A DNA stretch of 64,000 nt from UBA1479 sp038109305 (GCA_038109305.1 JAYNIR010000003.1:62001-126000); one strand, 5' to 3'. Shown: positions 41,886-51,555, counted from the first letter of the stretch. Numbers and translations: made by a program. Notes: generated by a model from the sequence alone, not told the origin.

Positions 41886-43805
41886 ATGCTTCGTGAAATG
41901 CGCGAAAAGACCGGTTCGCTGGTCGTCAAGATCATCCTTGGCCTGCTGGTCATCAGCTTCGGCGCGTGGGGTGTCGGCGATATGGTCACGTTCCGCGCCC
42001 AGGACATGCCTGTGGCCGAGGTCGAAGGCGCTGAAGTCACCCGCCGCGGCCTGGAATATGAAATCCGGCGCGAGCTGGCGCGGCTCAACCCGCAATTCGG
42101 CAACCAGTTGACGGACGAGACCGCCCGCGCCCTCGGCATTCCGCAGTCGGTGCTGGGCCGGATGATCAACGATCTGGTGTTTCTGGACGAAGCGGGCGAC
42201 ATGCGGATGGCCGTATCGGACGACGTGGTCAGCCGCGAGATCAGAAACGACCCGAGGTTAAAGGGGTCGCTCGGCGCGGGAACGTTCGACCGCGGGCGTC
42301 TACAGAACCTGCTGAACCAAGCGGGGATGACCGAAGGCGAGTATATCGAGCGGGTGCGCAAGGAAATCGCCCGCTCGCAACTGATCGCCTCCGTCGAATC
42401 CGGGCTGCGGCCGCCGAAATCCATCGCCGACGCGGTTAACAACTACCGCGAGGAACAGCGCATCGCCGAAACGATCTACATAGCCGACGCCGATGCGGCC
42501 CCGCCGGCACAGCCGACGGATGCCGAACTCCGCGCCTATCACAAGGACAACGCGACACGGTTCACGGCGCCGGAACAGCGTGCGCTGACCATGATCGTTC
42601 TGCGCACCGAAGACCTGATCGACGAGGCGTCGGTTGCCGAAGAAGCCGTCAAGAAAGCCTTCGAGGAACAGGCGGACACCCTGGTGTCGCCTGAACAGCG
42701 TGCGCTGTCGCAAATGTTTTTGCAGGACAAAGCCGCCGCCGACGCGGCGGCGAAGGCGCTTGCCGAAGGCCGCGACTTCGCCGACGTCGCCAAGGAAATC
42801 GCCAAAATGGACGCGGCGACGACGGACCTGGGCGTGGTCACAAAGGCCGAAGCGCTCAAGGAAATCGCCGACGCCGCCTTTTCGACCCCGGAAGGCCAGG
42901 TGACCGGCACGCTGCCCGGCCCCGGCGGCTTCGGGTTTTATATCGTCGAGGTGCGGAAGGTGGAGCCGGCGGTCGTCGCGTCGTTGGAAACGGCGGCGCC
43001 GAAACTTCGCAAGGCGCTGGCCCGCGACCGCGCCATCGACAGCCTTTATACGCTGGTCAACAAGCTGGAAGACGAATTGGCCTCCGGCGCACCGATCAGC
43101 GAGGCCGCGACGGCGCTGAGCCTGAAAACGCTGAAAGTGCCGGCCATCGACCACACCGGCGGCGGCGCTGACGGCAAACCGCTCGATCTGCCGGTCAGCC
43201 CGGTCGCCGTCGCCCAGGCCGCGTTCGAGACGGAAAAGGGCACCGATTCAACGCTTCGCGAAATCGGCGATAACGCGTTTTTCGTGCTCCATGTCGACGC
43301 CATCACGCCGCCGGCGCTTCGTCCCTTTGAAACGGTCAAGGGTCCGGTGCTGGCCGAGGTTATGGCCGCGCGCAAGCGCGACACCACCCTTTCGCTCGCC
43401 CGCAACATCGCCGACCGCGTGAAGGAAGGCCAGGCGGCGAGAGCCTTGGCCAAGGAATTCAGCGCGGCTTACAAGCTGACCGATAAGTTGAAGCGCCACC
43501 ATTCGGCGCAAGCCGCCGGCCTGTCGGTTGCGGTGCTCCGCGACGTATTCAAGCTCGAGCCGGGCGCCGCCGCCGTGACCCGCGCCGACAACGGCTATTA
43601 CGTCTCGAAGCTGAAACAGGTTCTGCCGCCAGATCCGACGGAACAGGCGGCGGCGCTGGAGGCCGTTGAAAAGGACCTTGCGGCGATCATGAAGGACGAT
43701 CTGGTCAGCCAGTTTGCCGAAGCGCTGCGCAAATCCAAGGGCGTCACGATCAACCAGGAAGCGCTCCGCCGGGTACTGAACCCCAACGCTGCCGGCGGAT
43801 CGTGA
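41886..43805 (+). CDS. SurA/PpiD-type peptidylprolyl isomerase
   Basis: Inner-membrane-anchored periplasmic chaperone of 639 residues. The N-terminus MLREMREKTGSLVVKIILGL leads into one membrane helix (about 12-32), followed by a SurA-N-like chaperone region (about 35-200). A parvulin-like PPIase domain (about 245-365) contains RALSQMFLQDKAAADAAAKA and GGFGFYIVEV. A long C-terminal domain follows. It resembles PpiD. It helps fold outer membrane and exported proteins. trpE follows 65 bases downstream in the same direction, a common alphaproteobacterial order. Confidence 0.88.
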   Translation: MLREMREKTGSLVVKIILGLLVISFGAWGVGDMVTFRAQDMPVAEVEGAEVTRRGLEYEIRRELARLNPQFGNQLTDETARALGIPQSVLGRMINDLVFLDEAGDMRMAVSDDVVSREIRNDPRLKGSLGAGTFDRGRLQNLLNQAGMTEGEYIERVRKEIARSQLIASVESGLRPPKSIADAVNNYREEQRIAETIYIADADAAPPAQPTDAELRAYHKDNATRFTAPEQRALTMIVLRTEDLIDEASVAEEAVKKAFEEQADTLVSPEQRALSQMFLQDKAAADAAAKALAEGRDFADVAKEIAKMDAATTDLGVVTKAEALKEIADAAFSTPEGQVTGTLPGPGGFGFYIVEVRKVEPAVVASLETAAPKLRKALARDRAIDSLYTLVNKLEDELASGAPISEAATALSLKTLKVPAIDHTGGGADGKPLDLPVSPVAVAQAAFETEKGTDSTLREIGDNAFFVLHVDAITPPALRPFETVKGPVLAEVMAARKRDTTLSLARNIADRVKEGQAARALAKEFSAAYKLTDKLKRHHSAQAAGLSVAVLRDVFKLEPGAAAVTRADNGYYVSKLKQVLPPDPTEQAAALEAVEKDLAAIMKDDLVSQFAEALRKSKGVTINQEALRRVLNPNAAGGS

Positions 43806-43870
43806 CCGGCGGCCGCTGACGCGGGCGTCGCAGCGGTACTACCTCGGAACCATGACCCAGAACCAAGACA

Positions 43871-45391
43871 ATGAACACCACACCGGATTTCGACGCGTTC
43901 AAAAAGGTCCATGACGCGGGCAAGGCCCAGGTCATGTGGACTACGCTGGTCGGCGATGTGGAAACGCCGGTGTCGGCATTCCTGAAACTCGCCCGCGGCA
44001 AGGCCAACAGCTTCGTCCTGGAAAGCGTCGAAGGCGGCTCCGTGCGCGGCCGTTATTCGTTCATCGGGCTCAATCCGGACCTGATCTGGCGGTGCCAGGG
44101 CAATGATGCCGAGATCAACCGCAAGGCGCTGACCGATGCGGACGCTTTCGCTCCCTGCCCGGTGTCGCAAAAGAGCGGCGCGATCGCATCGCTGCGGTCG
44201 CTGGTCGCCGAAAGCCGCATTGATCTGCCTGTCGGCCTGCCGCCCATGAGTGCCGGTCTGGTCGGTTATTCCGCCTACGATACGGTCCGCCTGGTCGAAG
44301 ACATCCCGAACAACAACCGCGACGTCATCGGCGTGCCGGACAGTGTCTACATCCGCCCCACGGTGATGGCCGTGTTCGACACCATCAAGGACCAGATCGC
44401 GGTGATCACCCCCGTCCGCCCGGAGAAGGGCCAGGACGCAAAAGCCGCCTATGACGCGGGGCTGGCGCGACTTAAGGCGGTGATCGACGATTTCAACGCG
44501 CCGTTGCCCGAAGCCGCCCGCGCGCTGCCCGAACGCGATGTGCCGGAACTGACGCCCCAGTCCAACATGACCCAGGCGCAGTTCCACGCCATGATCGAAA
44601 AGGCCAAGGAATACATCCTGGCCGGCGACATCTTTCAGGTCGTGCTGTCGCAGCGGTTTCAGGTGCCGTTCCCGCACGAACCGCTCGCGCTTTACCGGGC
44701 ACTTCGCCGCTTGAACCCCTCGCCGTTCCTGTTTTTCCTGGATTTCGGCGGCTACGCCATTGTCGGCTCGAGCCCGGAAATCCTGGTCCGCGTCCGCGAA
44801 GGCCAGGTGACGATCCGGCCCATCGCCGGCACCCGGCCGCGCGGCCGTGACGCGGCTGAGGACCAGGACCTGGCGCAGGATCTGCTATCGGATCCCAAGG
44901 AACTGGCGGAACACCTGATGCTGCTCGATCTGGGTCGAAACGACGTCGGCCGGGTCGCCAAGACCGCCACGGTCCGTGTCACCGACCAGTTCATCATCGA
45001 GAACTATTCCCACGTCATGCACATCGTTTCCAACGTGGTGGGGGAACTCAACCCCAAGCTGGACGCGCTCGACGCGCTGTTCGCGGGCTTCCCGGCGGGC
45101 ACGGTTTCCGGTGCACCCAAGGTGCGGGCGATGGAAATCATCGACGAACTGGAACAGGAACGCCGTAGCGTTTACGCGGGATGCATCGGCTATTTCGGCG
45201 CTGACGGCGACATGGACACGTGCATTGCGCTCAGGACCGCCGTGGTCAAGGACGGCGTCATGTACGTGCAGGCCGGCGGCGGCGTGGTCCACGATTCCTC
45301 GCCCGAAGGCGAGTTTCAGGAAAGCCGCAACAAGGCCCGGGCGCTGATCCGCGCGGCCGAGGAAGCGGCCAAATTCTCACCCGAAAAGTAA
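43871..45391 (+). CDS. trpE: Anthranilate synthase component I
   Basis: Makes anthranilate from chorismate with ammonia from TrpG. The 506-residue protein has the tryptophan-binding LES motif in FVLESVEGGSVRGRYSFIG (about 52-70). The chorismate-binding domain shows PIAGTRPRGRD (about 316-326), LLDLGRNDVGRV and AGFPAGTVSGAPKVRAMEI (about 408-426). It is not fused to TrpG. It follows ppiD by 65 bases but is separated from trpG by 3.7 kb carrying two genes on the opposite strand. Confidence 0.95.
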   Translation: MNTTPDFDAFKKVHDAGKAQVMWTTLVGDVETPVSAFLKLARGKANSFVLESVEGGSVRGRYSFIGLNPDLIWRCQGNDAEINRKALTDADAFAPCPVSQKSGAIASLRSLVAESRIDLPVGLPPMSAGLVGYSAYDTVRLVEDIPNNNRDVIGVPDSVYIRPTVMAVFDTIKDQIAVITPVRPEKGQDAKAAYDAGLARLKAVIDDFNAPLPEAARALPERDVPELTPQSNMTQAQFHAMIEKAKEYILAGDIFQVVLSQRFQVPFPHEPLALYRALRRLNPSPFLFFLDFGGYAIVGSSPEILVRVREGQVTIRPIAGTRPRGRDAAEDQDLAQDLLSDPKELAEHLMLLDLGRNDVGRVAKTATVRVTDQFIIENYSHVMHIVSNVVGELNPKLDALDALFAGFPAGTVSGAPKVRAMEIIDELEQERRSVYAGCIGYFGADGDMDTCIALRTAVVKDGVMYVQAGGGVVHDSSPEGEFQESRNKARALIRAAEEAAKFSPEK

Positions 45392-45403
45392 CTTGATTTC
45401 GAT

Positions 45404-46639
45404 TTAATCGGATGACCCGCCGACGGCGGCAGTCGGTACCGGGCCGCCCTGGGGCCACAGCGCCTCAGACACGCCGATCAGCCGGAAACCCTTTTTCTCA
45501 AGCCCCGGAAGCCACGCCTCCAGCGCATTCAAGGTGATGTCGCGCGGGTGGCCGATGGCGACGGCGATGCCTTTCTTTCGGGCGATGGCTTCGATGCGGC
45601 GAAGCTGTTTTTCGACGAACGGCCTTTCATCCTTGTGGTCGATGAAGATGTCGCGGCGGATGAACGGCACGCCGGCGGCGCGGGCGACACGGCCGCCGAC
45701 GCTGTCGCGGCTGGTTAGGGAATCAAGGAAGAACAGCCCCCGCGCCCTCAATTCCGCCATCACCACGGCCATGCTGTCGGCGTTGCGGGTGAAGCGGCTG
45801 CCCATGTGGTTGTTGACGCCGTGATACCCGGAAATCTGATCCAGGTTCCAGGTGAGGCTCTTTTTCAGCTCGGCCGGCGGCACGCTGGTCAGCAGCACGA
45901 TGGGCCCGGGATCGGCCTCGGGGCTTTCCGGCTCCATCGCCACATGCAGCATGATTTCGTGGCCGCGCGATTTGGCGTGGGCGGCCTGACGCTGCGCGCC
46001 GCCGCCGTAGGGCAGAAACGACAGCGTCACCTTGGCCGGCAGCAGCACGGCGCGGGCCGACCGCTTGCGGTCGACCCCCATGTCGTCAATGACGATGGCG
46101 ATACGGGGCGGGCCTTTGTATTCCGGCAGGACCAACGGCGGCTCCGGTTCTGCCGGCGGCAAAGATGCGGTTTCAACGGGCTCGTGAGCGTGACCATGGG
46201 GGTTTGGCGGTTGCGGCGCGGCGGATGCATCCGGCGCGGGCGTTTCGGCGGCGGCTTCGACTTCCGCCGCCACCGCCGGGGCGGATGCAGGCTCGGGCGC
46301 GGGCGCCTTGGAGTTAACGGGTTCTTCGGCCGGGACTTCTGTTTTCGGGGGCGCAGCCTGCGGCTCGGTCGGCTGATCGATGGCGGTCATGGACTGAACC
46401 GTGACCGTGCCGCCTTCGGGCCCCAGATAGGTTGCAGCGGGCCCCGCCAGGCGGGCAGGACGGGCCGCGATTTGGGATGCCTGACGGTCGGGCGTCGCCG
46501 CAGGTTTCGTCCCCGGTTCGCCCATCGCGATGATCAGACCCAGGACTACCACGCCGCCGGCGACGGCCCCGCCCAGCGCCGCGTAGCGGATGGCCGGGTC
46601 CTTGAGCGCCTTCAGGATCAGGTCTTTCCGGGTATTCAT
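45404..46639 (-). CDS. Divergent polysaccharide deacetylase family protein
   Basis: Exported protein of the YibQ/DUF610 group. A basic N-terminus and one membrane helix (about 20-40) anchor it. An Ala/Pro/Glu-rich linker follows (about 45-175). The NodB-like barrel starts PRIAIVIDDMGVDRKRSARA (about 178-197), with FLPYGGGAQRQAAHAKSRGH, GVNNHMGSRFT and GLFFLDSLTSRDSVG. Length is 411 residues. In relatives it usually lies next to envC and ctpA; here it sits beside a copper ATPase inside the trp region, convergent with trpE. Its catalytic activity is uncertain. Confidence 0.86.
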   Translation of the reverse strand: MNTRKDLILKALKDPAIRYAALGGAVAGGVVVLGLIIAMGEPGTKPAATPDRQASQIAARPARLAGPAATYLGPEGGTVTVQSMTAIDQPTEPQAAPPKTEVPAEEPVNSKAPAPEPASAPAVAAEVEAAAETPAPDASAAPQPPNPHGHAHEPVETASLPPAEPEPPLVLPEYKGPPRIAIVIDDMGVDRKRSARAVLLPAKVTLSFLPYGGGAQRQAAHAKSRGHEIMLHVAMEPESPEADPGPIVLLTSVPPAELKKSLTWNLDQISGYHGVNNHMGSRFTRNADSMAVVMAELRARGLFFLDSLTSRDSVGGRVARAAGVPFIRRDIFIDHKDERPFVEKQLRRIEAIARKKGIAVAIGHPRDITLNALEAWLPGLEKKGFRLIGVSEALWPQGGPVPTAAVGGSSD

Positions 46640-46734
46640 GCGTTTGACGCGCCATTGTTGGCGCGGCCCCTTGCTGTCCTGCGCTGGTACTCCCCGTGCC
46701 GCCCGAGGTCAACCCGGCCCCGGAATGACCCCGG

Positions 46735-48900
46735 TTATCGCTTCAGCAGCAGGGCGTTGGCGACGACCGACAGGCTCGACAGCGCCATGGCGCCGCCGGC
46801 GACCACGGGGCTCAGCAATCCCGCCGCCGCCAGTGGGATCGCCAGCGCGTTATAGGCGAAGGCCCAGAACAGGTTTTGCCGCAGTTTCCGGGTCACCCGC
46901 CGGGCGACATCGAAGGTTTCGGCGACCAGGCCGGGATCGTCACCGAGCAGCACCACATCGGCGGTTTCCATGGCCGCGTCGGTGCCGCCGTGGACGGCGA
47001 TGCCCAGGTCCGCCACGGCCAGCGCTGGGGCGTCGTTGATGCCGTCACCGACCATGGCGACCGACTGTCCGCGGTTCTTCATTGCCGCGACCCGGTCGGC
47101 CTTGGCGTCGGGGGTCAGCCCGCCCGCGTGGTCGGCGATGGCGAGCGCCTCCGCGACCTCGGCGACCGCCCCCGGCGCGTCGCCGGACTGGATTGAGGCC
47201 TGGATGCCGAGCCGCTTGAGCCGGTCGGCCAGGTCCTGGGCCCCCGGTTTAGCCGCGTCTTTGAAGTCGAACCGGGCGAGCAGTCCCGCCCCCGCCTGTT
47301 CGGCCAGATAGACCGCCGTGCCGCCGGCGCCGTCATCGGCGGCAACAGCCAAATCCGCCATGAACGCCCGGTTGCCGGCGGCGAGGCGGCGGCCCGAGAC
47401 GACCGCCTTGATGCCTCGGCCCGGCACGGTTTCGACGGTGTCGGCGGTCGCAACGTCAATACCGCGCGCCTTGGCCGCGTCGGCGACGGCGCGGGCCAGC
47501 GGGTGCGAGCTGCCCTGCTCGACCGCCGCCAGCAACGCCAGCGCCGCCGCTTCATCCGCTTCCGCCGACGTGTGGATGGCGGTCACCTGCGGCCGGCCGA
47601 TGGTCAGCGTGCCGGTCTTGTCCAGCACCACGCGGCCGATCTTGGCGCCGGTTTCGATCGACGCCGCGTCCTTGAACAAGATCCCGGCGCGGGCGGCCCG
47701 CCCGACGCCCACCATGATGGTGACCGGCGTCGCCAGCCCCAGCGCGCAGGGGCACGCGATAACCAGCACCGAAACCGCGTTAAGCGCTGCGGTCTCCCAC
47801 CCGGCGCCGAGCGATAGCCAGACCACGAGGGTCACCACCGTCACCGCCAGGACCACCGGCACGAACACGCGCACTACCTGATCCGCTAGGCGCTGCACCG
47901 GCGGGGCCGACGCCTGGGCGTCGGAAACCCGCTGAATGACGCGGCCCAGAAGCGTCTCCGCCCCGGTCGCGGTAACGCGGACGACGATCAGGCCGTCGCC
48001 GTTGACGGCGCCGCCGTGGACGGCGCTGCCCGGTTCGACCTCGACCGGCAGGCTTTCGCCGGTGACCAGCGCCGCGTTGACCGCGGATCGGCCCTCCTCG
48101 ACCGTGCCGTCGACGGGGATTGCGTCACCCGCGCGGACGATCACCACATCGCCCAATGCGACGTTGGCAACCGAAATTTCTCGGTCCCGGCCGTCGCGGC
48201 GGACAATGGCGGTTTTCGGCCGCAAATCCATCAGGGCCTCGACCGCCGCGCGGGTCGCCCGGCGGGCGAGGTCTTCCAGGAACCGGCCCAGCAGGACGAA
48301 GGCGGTGACAACCACCGACGCCTCGAAATAAAGGTGCGGATGGTGGCCTGCCGGGGCCGCGCCCAGGTTATAAAGGCTCATGCCGTAGGCCGCCGTGGTG
48401 CCCAGCAAAACCAGCAAATCCATGTTGCCGATGCCGCTGATCGCGCCGGAATAAGCGGCGCGGCCAAAGCGGCGAATGGCGATGATCTGCACCGCGGTCG
48501 CCGCCACGGCCTGCACAACCGGCGTCAGAAAACCGCCGCCGGCCATCATGCCGACCATGTCGGCGAGGTACAGCACCGCCGCGCCCAAGGCGAAAACCAA
48601 GGGGAAATCAGCCTTCGCGGGCGCTGGTTGAGGCGCGGCTTCCATTTTAGGATCAACCAATGACGCCTGATAGCCGGCCTTTGTCACGGCCTCGATCAGG
48701 ACCGCCGGCGGCGCCATGCCTGGATCGAACGACAGGTGCGCCCGCCCGGCCGCGAAATTGACATCCGCCGCCGCCACCCCGGCAACGCCCTGCAGGGCAC
48801 GGGCGACCGACTGGGCGCATCCGGCGCAGGACATGCCGGTGACGGTCAGGTCAAGCTGTTCAAGGGGCTTTTCGGCCCCGGCGGGTCCGGTGTCGGGCAT
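46735..48900 (-). CDS. copA: Copper-translocating P1B-type ATPase
   Basis: Exports Cu(I) from the cytoplasm. One N-terminal metal-binding domain (GMSCAGCAQS, about 22-31), then eight predicted membrane helices. The metal site is CPC in VIACPCALGLATPV. VTGESLPVEV is the actuator loop, DKTGTLTIGRP the phosphorylation site, SSHPLARAVADAA the nucleotide His-Pro motif, and MVGDGINDAPALAVADLG the hinge. The C-terminus has MALSSLSVVANALLLKR, matching Cu(I)-type helices. Length is 721 residues. It lies 95 bases upstream of the deacetylase on the same strand and is divergent from trpG. No copper regulator or chaperone gene is adjacent. Confidence 0.93.
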   Translation of the reverse strand: MPDTGPAGAEKPLEQLDLTVTGMSCAGCAQSVARALQGVAGVAAADVNFAAGRAHLSFDPGMAPPAVLIEAVTKAGYQASLVDPKMEAAPQPAPAKADFPLVFALGAAVLYLADMVGMMAGGGFLTPVVQAVAATAVQIIAIRRFGRAAYSGAISGIGNMDLLVLLGTTAAYGMSLYNLGAAPAGHHPHLYFEASVVVTAFVLLGRFLEDLARRATRAAVEALMDLRPKTAIVRRDGRDREISVANVALGDVVIVRAGDAIPVDGTVEEGRSAVNAALVTGESLPVEVEPGSAVHGGAVNGDGLIVVRVTATGAETLLGRVIQRVSDAQASAPPVQRLADQVVRVFVPVVLAVTVVTLVVWLSLGAGWETAALNAVSVLVIACPCALGLATPVTIMVGVGRAARAGILFKDAASIETGAKIGRVVLDKTGTLTIGRPQVTAIHTSAEADEAAALALLAAVEQGSSHPLARAVADAAKARGIDVATADTVETVPGRGIKAVVSGRRLAAGNRAFMADLAVAADDGAGGTAVYLAEQAGAGLLARFDFKDAAKPGAQDLADRLKRLGIQASIQSGDAPGAVAEVAEALAIADHAGGLTPDAKADRVAAMKNRGQSVAMVGDGINDAPALAVADLGIAVHGGTDAAMETADVVLLGDDPGLVAETFDVARRVTRKLRQNLFWAFAYNALAIPLAAAGLLSPVVAGGAMALSSLSVVANALLLKR

Positions 48901-48997
48901 CGCGGTCTGTTGCCTCGGCGGCGGAAATCTTCACTCCGCCGCATCCATTGCTTATATAATCTGAAGTATAGGCCGATGCGTGCGATTTCATAAGCCG

Positions 48998-49031
48998 CCC
49001 GAGGAATTTATTTGATATTTCAAGCCTCGGG
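48998..49031. repeat. Inverted repeat in the copA-trpG intergenic region
   Basis: CCCGAGG (48998-49004) and CCTCGGG (49025-49031) are perfect 7-base inverted arms around a 20-base spacer that is almost all A and T. It lies 78 bases before trpG and about 100 bases before copA. It could be an operator or an RNA hairpin in the trpG leader; no known regulator box was recognised. Confidence 0.5.
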
Positions 49032-49109
49032 TGTAGCTTGCAGGTCGGCTGGTTTTTGGGCCCGAAACCGGGTCGCCGCCGACGTTAAACAATCGGGATA
49101 AACCTTTGA

Positions 49110-49694
49110 ATGTTCGTCTTAATCGATAACTACGACAGCTTCACCTTCAACCTGTCCCACTACCTGGGGGAACTGGGCGCCGATGTCGCCGTGCACCGAA
49201 ACGACGCGATGAGCGCCGACGCGGTTCTGGCGCTCAAACCGGAAGGCATCGTGATTTCGCCGGGCCCGTGCGACCCGGACCGCGCCGGCATCTGCCTGGA
49301 CCTAGTGGCGAAGGCGGCGGGCAAGGTCCCGCTGCTGGGCGTCTGCCTGGGCCATCAGTGCATCGGCCAGGCCTTCGGCGCCAGCGTCGTCCGCGCGCCG
49401 AAACCCATGCACGGCAAGGTGTCGACCATCGACCACGACGGCACCGGCGTGTTCCGGGGCGTCGAGAGCCCGTTCACCGCGACCCGCTACCATTCGCTGA
49501 CGCTCGAGCCCGGCACGATCAAGGGCCCGCTGCGCATCACCGCGCGCAGCGAGGACGGCGTCGTCCAGGGCGTCGCCCACACGGATTGCCACATCTTCGG
49601 CGTGCAATTTCACCCGGAAAGCATCGCGTCCGAACACGGCCACGTTTTGTTGCGTAATTTCATGGACTTGACCAAAGAAAAGCTGGCCGCATGA
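49110..49694 (+). CDS. trpG: Anthranilate synthase component II (glutamine amidotransferase)
   Basis: Supplies ammonia to TrpE by hydrolysing glutamine. The class I amidotransferase triad is visible: LGVCLGHQCIGQAFG (about 75-89) with the nucleophile Cys, and FHPESIASEHG (about 169-179) with His and Glu. It starts MFVLIDNYDSFTFNLSHYLG, the family opening, and is 194 residues. The stop overlaps the trpD start as ATGA. No leader peptide with tandem Trp codons is visible upstream. Confidence 0.96.
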   Translation: MFVLIDNYDSFTFNLSHYLGELGADVAVHRNDAMSADAVLALKPEGIVISPGPCDPDRAGICLDLVAKAAGKVPLLGVCLGHQCIGQAFGASVVRAPKPMHGKVSTIDHDGTGVFRGVESPFTATRYHSLTLEPGTIKGPLRITARSEDGVVQGVAHTDCHIFGVQFHPESIASEHGHVLLRNFMDLTKEKLAA

Positions 49695-50713
49695 GCGGCG
49701 ACCTGAAACCTTTCCTGGCGACCGTCGCCGACGGCAAGGCGCTGGATGCGAACCAGGCCGAGGCCGCGTTCAACGTCATCATGTCGGGCGGCGCCACGGC
49801 CGCGCAGATCGGCGGTTTTCTCATGGCGCTCCGCGTCCGGGGCGAAACGGTCGACGAAATCACCGGCGCCGTCCGCACCATGCGGGCCAAGGCGCTGCCG
49901 GTCAAAGCCCCCGCGGACGCCATCGACGTGGTCGGCACGGGCGGCGACGGCTCCGGCACCTTCAACGTGTCGACCGGTGCGGCCATCGTCGTCGCCGGCG
50001 CGGGCGCGCCCGTGGCCAAGCACGGCAATCGGGCGCTGTCATCGAAATCAGGGGCTGCGGACGTGCTGACGTCCCTGGGCGTCAACCTGGACGCCGATAT
50101 GGCCCTGGTCGAGCGCGCCATCGCCGAAGCCCGGATCGGCTTTCTGATGGCCCCCCGCCACCACAGCGCCATGAAGCACGTGATGCCGGCGCGCATGGAA
50201 ATGGGCGTGCGCACGATTTTCAACATCCTGGGGCCGCTGTCGAACCCGGCCGGCGTCAAGCGCCAGTTCACCGGCGTGTATTCCAAGGCCTGGGTCGAGC
50301 CCATGGCGCAGGTGCTGAAAAACCTGGGCTGCGAGGCGTGCTGGGTGGTCCACGGGTCCGACGGGCTGGACGAACTGACGACGACGGGCCCGTCCCACGT
50401 TGCGGAACTGAAAGGCGGGCGCGTCTCGACCTTTGACGTCAATCCGGGCGACGTCGGCCTGCCCGTGGTGAAGTCGGAAGCGCTCAAGGGTGGCAGCCCG
50501 GACCTCAACGCCCAGGCGATCCGCGACATGGTCGCCGGCGCCGCCGGACCCTACCGCGACATCGTGGTCTTCAACGCGGCCGCGTCCCTGGTCGTCGCGG
50601 GCAAAGTAGGGAGCCTCGCCGAAGGCGGCGATCTCGCCCGCCAGTCCATCGACAGCGGCGCTGCCAAGGCAGCGCTTGAGAAGCTGGTGGACATCACCAA
50701 CGCGGGGGCCTGA
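49691..50713 (+). CDS. trpD: Anthranilate phosphoribosyltransferase
   Basis: Transfers phosphoribose to anthranilate. The 340-residue protein shows the PRPP-binding glycine loop VGTGGDGSGTFNVSTGAAI (about 78-96), KHGNRALSSKSGAADVL, and the anthranilate-site FLMAPRHHSAMKHVMPAR (about 151-168). FNILGPLSNPA follows. It overlaps trpG by four bases and precedes trpC by two, so trpGDC is a compact unit. Confidence 0.96.
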   Translation: MSGDLKPFLATVADGKALDANQAEAAFNVIMSGGATAAQIGGFLMALRVRGETVDEITGAVRTMRAKALPVKAPADAIDVVGTGGDGSGTFNVSTGAAIVVAGAGAPVAKHGNRALSSKSGAADVLTSLGVNLDADMALVERAIAEARIGFLMAPRHHSAMKHVMPARMEMGVRTIFNILGPLSNPAGVKRQFTGVYSKAWVEPMAQVLKNLGCEACWVVHGSDGLDELTTTGPSHVAELKGGRVSTFDVNPGDVGLPVVKSEALKGGSPDLNAQAIRDMVAGAAGPYRDIVVFNAAASLVVAGKVGSLAEGGDLARQSIDSGAAKAALEKLVDITNAGA

Positions 50714-50715
50714 CC

Positions 50716-51519
50716 ATGACCAACGTGCTGGACAAAATCTGCGATCGCACGCGCCGGGATTTATTGACAGTTAAGTCGATTAAATCCCTTCAACAAATTG
50801 AAAATGAAGCAAAAAGATCCACGCCGACACGCGGGTTTCTGGCGGCGCTCCGCGCCGCCGCCGCGACCGGCCCGGCACTGATCACCGAGATCAAAAAGGC
50901 CTCGCCGTCGAAGGGCCTGATCCGCGCCGATTTCGACCCGCCCGCGCTTGCCCAGGCCTATGAGCGGGCCGGCGCGGTCTGTATCTCCGTTTTGACCGAC
51001 GCGCCCTATTTCCAGGGCAGCCCGGAATACCTGAGCGCGGCGCGGGCGGCGGTGTCGCTGCCGGTGCTGCGCAAGGACTTCATGGTCGACCCCTATCAGG
51101 TGCCGGAAGCCCGGGCCATGGGGGCCGATTGTATCCTGCTGATCATGGCGGCGCTGGATGACGGGCTCACCGCTGAACTGGAACAGACTGCCCTCGACTG
51201 GGGCATGGACGTGCTGATCGAGGTCCACAACGGGGCGGAGCTGGACCGGGCGCTCAAACTGACAAGCCCGCTGATCGGCATCAACAACCGCGACCTGACG
51301 ACCCTGGAAGTCTCGCTGGAAACCACCGTGTCCCTGGCCGGGCGGGTGCCCGACGACCGGATTTTGGTCAGCGAAAGCGGCCTCAACACCGCCGAAGACA
51401 TCGCCCGCATGGCGCGGGCCGGGGCCAAGGCGTTTTTGATCGGCGAGAGCCTGATGCGCCAGGCCGATGTGGAAACCGCGACCCGGACCCTCTTGCAATC
51501 GGCGCGGGAGGCGGCCTAG
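50716..51519 (+). CDS. trpC: Indole-3-glycerol phosphate synthase
   Basis: Closes the indole ring from CdRP. The 267-residue TIM barrel has LITEIKKASPSKGLIRADFD (about 54-73), LRKDFMVDPYQV with the catalytic Lys (about 118-129), IGINNRDLTTLEV (about 190-202) and SESGLNTAEDIARM. It is a monofunctional TrpC without a fused TrpF. Codons about 14-36 are markedly AT-rich compared with the rest of the gene. moaC begins 36 bases downstream. Confidence 0.95.
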   Translation: MTNVLDKICDRTRRDLLTVKSIKSLQQIENEAKRSTPTRGFLAALRAAAATGPALITEIKKASPSKGLIRADFDPPALAQAYERAGAVCISVLTDAPYFQGSPEYLSAARAAVSLPVLRKDFMVDPYQVPEARAMGADCILLIMAALDDGLTAELEQTALDWGMDVLIEVHNGAELDRALKLTSPLIGINNRDLTTLEVSLETTVSLAGRVPDDRILVSESGLNTAEDIARMARAGAKAFLIGESLMRQADVETATRTLLQSAREAA

Positions 51520-51555
51520 ATGCCGCCGGCCGGGGAATAACGGGGGAACGCGCAC

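Noticed and set aside
43852..43914. Small frame overlapping the trpE start as a possible leader peptide.
   Set aside because: It contains no Trp codons and no terminator-like hairpin follows, so attenuation is not supported.
48901..48997. Copper-responsive (CueR-type) promoter upstream of copA.
   Set aside because: TATACT is present on the minus strand but no matching dyad or 19-base spacing could be found.
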